The notes below the pieces were generated by a model. It was given only the letters and a program-made list of their open reading frames with translations. It searched no databases and was not told the origin of the DNA. DNA of 64,000 bases from Dipodascopsis uninucleata var. uninucleata (Eukaryota > Ascomycota > Lipomycetes > Lipomycetales > Lipomycetaceae), in NCBI GenBank assembly GCA_030568195.1, contig JAJLTO010000006.1, positions 310,001 through 374,000 of the forward strand, written 5' to 3'. Both the position numbers and the translations under genes were made by a program. Shown here one piece after another: positions 60,625 to 64,000 of this stretch; position 1 is the first letter of the stretch; each line of letters opens with the position of its first letter.

Positions 60625-61222
60625 AGCTATTGCGTCTCTTAAGAATTCTTCTGATCTTATTATCGTATTATATTTGATGTACATACTATTGTGAAAAAGA
60701 AGATTTTGCTTCTCAAAGGTTATTAAAGATTTTCTATTAATGACTAATAGTTGCTGACTAGCACAGTCAGAAGCTCAATCGGTTTCAGTGCTACACAGTG
60801 CTGCCCTTCATATTAGCAGGTATGCACAGCTCCAAATACTGCTACTATTGCAAGCCCAAGTGAACTAACATATAAATTTATAGCTATTGACTTTATTTTC
60901 ACACTCCTTGACTAAATGTGAGAAACAAATGGAGTAGGCACTCAAATTTATAGTTTAAACAAATAGGCACGATTTTATATGCGTAAATAGAAGTGAATGA
61001 AGACAAAATAATGAATTAGTGCAATGTAGCTTTATACATAATACAAATTTAAACAAGAAAAAATACAAATAATCCCGTAGACCAATAAATAGATATAGAT
61101 AATTGTAATGGAAAAAAACCAATAAAGTAATAATACACTTTTGCTAATGTTGCTAACGTTTATGAAGTCTAGTTCTGGTGTCTTTTTTTCGCAGATAGAA
61201 TGAGTAGGGCTCGTTTAAGTCT
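60625..61222. other. Intergenic, convergent 3' flanks
   Basis: AT-rich, with A-runs near 61050-61130. No feature seen. Confidence 0.5.
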
Positions 61223-62185
61223 CTATAATACACCGAGATAATCTTCCTTTATGCTTCCGCTATATATACAAAATAGAATACATTAGTAAGTGATTCAAAC
61301 ACTGATAGATTAGCATTCAGTTAACAGTTACACGCTTACATCGCAAACATCTCTCCGACATCGACTCTGGTACCAACGATTTTCAGCCGAACACGACTGC
61401 CTTTCTCTATCGTCTGGTCCTCGGAAACATAAGCTGGAGGGTTTAAATTAGGATCGAATCTCATATCCGATGGTATTAGCTTGTTACTATCGTTAGGATC
61501 AAGAGTACTATAAACAAAATGTCAATACAACAGGTTGAGCATACCTTCGTAGACACAAACACACTCAATGGTCCGACATCAGCAAAAAACCCAATCTATA
61601 TTAACAACAATATTAGAAAACCAGAATACAGAAATGGTTCACAACCAAACGAATTACTGTCGTTGCATCTGTAAAGCCTCAAGTCACATTTTTTGGATCT
61701 CGAACTTACATTATTGACGCTTGTGACTATGGCGTCTACCACCTCTCCCTACATAAAAGAATTAGTAATATGCTACTTTGATCAATTAGCAGGACCATTA
61801 AATTGGTATTTCAAATATCGCAATGTACCAAGTGAGAACTTTTCTCGCATTTCTTACCTTGAAGGGCTTCCACACAATCGCTCGGTATTTTACTTCGAAC
61901 TCTGCTCCTCCGCTTCCTGGAATAACTCGTCCTTTATCAACGTCGATCCGCATACCATCCATCACATATATTATATATCCATATTCTCCTGAACAAGTTC
62001 CTTCTACGTCCTGGAGCAATTTTGTCCGTAAGTATGAATGCATAGAAGGCCCGAAATATGACGGATGCAAAGTAATGCTTAAAGATAAATCTTTCTGTAC
62101 GATATTTCGGTGTTAGCAAGCATTTCGACAATCTTCAAGTCTCTCCTTCAATCAATTCTCATCTTCTACCTACAAGAAAGAACAT
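61223..62185 (-). CDS. RPB7: RNA polymerase II subunit Rpb7
   Basis: Six exons on the minus strand: 62185-62174, 62094-61858, 61748-61710, 61595-61545, 61479-61340 and 61259-61223. All phases close to exactly 171 aa, the length of yeast Rpb7. The protein reads [22 protein letters not shown] through [40 protein letters not shown] and [17 protein letters not shown], ending [13 protein letters not shown]. It has an N-terminal truncated-RNP domain and a C-terminal OB fold. With Rpb4 it forms the stalk of RNA polymerase II that contacts nascent RNA and couples transcription to mRNA decay. Exon 1 encodes just four residues. Intron 4 uses an AAG acceptor. Confidence 0.93.
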
Positions 62186-63172
62186 CTTTAGCGACTTGTT
62201 TTGTATGCCAATAGGTTTAAACTGCTCACACGCAACAGATGTGAGAGTGTCCTATTATTGAAATCTGATGGTATATTTGAAATTTGCACCCAAGTAAACT
62301 GTGTAAGTGGTTATGAGTTTATCCATTTACGGACTATATCTGTACATAGCAAAAAAAAGCTGGTTTTAACCTTGCTGAACAGCAGCATTTAACATAACTT
62401 TGATTAATTATCAGCAAGTTTAGAAACTACAATTTACCAGTTATAGCTCATATGGCATTGGCTGTCCGATGTTAATCGTATAGACTAGGTTATGAGCCTA
62501 TATTTCGAAATAAAAGGTACCACATAAGAAAGCATCAACTTGCCTAGACTGTTCTGCTAAAGCATGAATACTCTCGCAATTAACTAGTCTTGCTCATATT
62601 TTCGTTAGCATTAAGTAGTGTATACGACTTATTATGCCCGGAGTTTTTGCTTTTGATCTACTCATGCTTCTCTAGATTGTTTAGTATGACCTACACTTTA
62701 TATTTGTGTGCTATGCATAAACCCAATACGTATGTCACTCGTAGATCGTATTTGTTTTCATACCACATCTAAAGCTTACCTGCCACTTAATATTTGCTAT
62801 CTACTACCATCACAGATAGTTTCCATCCAAAATTTGACTATTCAACTTTCTATTTGTCGAGTTATATCGATGATCTTATATAAACTAGTATCATTAGATA
62901 TTAGTAATTATTTAATAATTACAAGTCTGTAATGTTATTTTCTTACTAACATAGCCTGAGCCTCTGGTTGATCTACACTACTCCAAGCCTCAGTGGATGT
63001 AAGCATTTTTAAGGTTCTATACTCCAATCTCACCTCCACTGAAAATCGCATACATAGAGATTGCGACTTTCATGATAGTACAATGATCTTTTGCGCTCAT
63101 ATAACTGAAATAATTTCTTTCGATAGGTCGTTTTTTTTGGGTTTATATTGCTTTGCCTTGTGATAAACAAAA
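62186..63172. promoter_or_regulatory. Divergent promoter region RPB7/CDF transporter
   Basis: About 1 kb between divergent starts, AT-rich, with a T-run just upstream of the CDF ATG. Open frames at 62201-62392 and 62590-62932 look non-coding. Confidence 0.45.
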
Positions 63173-64000
63173 ATGTCCAGTCCGAGCACGAATAGAAATG
63201 CAGCTCTTGAAGGAGCGCAGATATTCCATCTTCAGCCTACACGTCGGCCGTCAATCCTAGAGCTGATCCCTAGTGAATTCACAGGAAATCGAGTATCTGG
63301 AAATAATTTATCGGGAGACTCTTCCTACATTTCCCTTGGATCCCCACGCGAAGCACTAAAGAGAATGGAGTCTCTAACAAGAATATCGTATCTTCAAGAT
63401 ATGAGATCGAGATCTCGCAACCTCATTGGCAACAGCAGGTCTTTCTACGATTGGTCCAAGAGCAAAGTTGATATGGATACCTTAAAGAATAAATCGAAAG
63501 CAGTTAAAAAGTTTTATAACGATCAAGTACGTACACATCGTGCAACTTGATTGCTACGTTCAATTTTGTGTTCTAACGTTTGCTTTTGCAGAATGAGTTG
63601 ATTGATCGTCTAATTGAAATTGATCGACTCCTGGATTCTCAATTACCAGAGAATATCCTCGAGGTCTATTCCGATAACATATCACATAGGCAGCGCAGGA
63701 TTGTTCCAGGTCGAATTGACGAAGAAAGTCAACCACTTTTAGGCTATGATTCCGACCAGGAGTCTGGTGTTAAACTGGCTATTTTGTTGAACTTTGCTCT
63801 TAATGTTGTTTTACTCATAGGAAAGGCAGCAGTTGCATTTCTCTCCAATTCTTTGTCTTTGATTGCGTCTTTGGTAGACTCTGCACTAGACTTCCTTTCC
63901 ACTACTATTATTTGGTTCAGCGACTTGTATGTATTCTAAAATTGGTCGGCGCATGTTCTTTGAAGACATATTGCTAACGTGAGAACATTTTAGATTCGTT
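63173..64000 (+). CDS. Cation diffusion facilitator, manganese-type (partial, runs off the window)
   Basis: Exons 63173-63526, 63592-63926 and 63994 onward; the 3' part is outside the window. A long cytosolic N-terminus (about 200 aa) includes a charged helical region (DRLIEIDRLLDSQLPENILE) and RIVPGRIDEESQPLLGYDSDQESG. TM1 (KLAILLNFALNVVLLIGKAAVAFL) and TM2 follow; TM2 carries the metal site SLVDSALDFLSTTIIW. A DxxxD pair in TM2 is typical of Mn-CDF proteins (plant MTP8-11 and fungal homologues), whereas Zn-CDFs have HxxxD. A Mn or Fe export/sequestration role is therefore the best inference. Intron 2 has a GTATGT donor and a GCTAAC branch motif just before the window end. Confidence 0.85.

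Overview
The window is nuclear DNA of an ascomycete fungus. It carries about 22 protein genes and two tRNA genes. The fungal assignment rests on fungus-specific proteins (TCO89, Ies4, an Exg1-type glucanase, a white-collar-2 type GATA/PAS protein, SLA1, a glutamine-rich Med15). Introns are short (mostly 50-130 bp) with GTAAGT/GTATGT donors and CTAAC branch motifs close to the acceptor. CTG codons fall at positions conserved as leucine (for example in the Exg1-like enzyme), so this is not a CTG-serine yeast. Intron density and a WC-2 homologue argue against a Saccharomyces-like yeast. An intron-rich ascomycete, such as a Lipomyces-like lineage or an early filamentous/Taphrinomycotina lineage, fits, but the species cannot be fixed from the sequence alone.

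Layout: 0.1-6.1 kb UBC11 (APC/C E2), IES4 (INO80 subunit), GID1/RanBPM. 7.7-13.8 kb WC-2 and RAD50, divergent. 14.7 kb intron-bearing tRNA-Lys, then a gene-poor stretch to 17.2 kb. 17.2-24.8 kb EXG1-like glucanase (nine exons), TCO89 (TORC1), an F-box/WD40 protein. 25.3-30.9 kb DBP8, an arabinitol/polyol-type dehydrogenase, a cell-wall-integrity MAPKK. 33.3-40.9 kb HUL4, PAC2, GEP3/YqeH GTPase, NFU1. 43.5-48.1 kb MED15 with long polyglutamine. 49-52 kb one small unrecognised coiled-coil ORF in a sparse region. 52.4-64 kb a transferrin-receptor-like M28 protein, intron-bearing tRNA-Asp, SLA1, mitochondrial bL21, RPB7, and the start of a Mn-type cation diffusion facilitator that runs off the window.

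The genes are housekeeping and signalling genes with no operon logic. Most neighbours form convergent pairs separated by AT-rich 3' flanks. There are loose functional themes: protein turnover (UBC11, GID1, F-box/WD40, HUL4, PAC2, the PPxY transferrin-receptor-like protein), chromatin/transcription/DNA repair (IES4, WC-2, RAD50, MED15, RPB7), mitochondrial biogenesis (GEP3, NFU1, bL21m), and cell wall, growth and endocytosis (EXG1, MKK, TCO89, SLA1). I saw no recognisable transposon, virus-derived element, CRISPR array or secondary-metabolite cluster. I found no convincing new multi-gene system. The most notable observations are a RAD50 start codon apparently split by an intron and followed by a 16-nt exon, a catalytically degenerate transferrin-receptor-like protein with a PPxY motif, and a palindromic tRNA-Asp intron.
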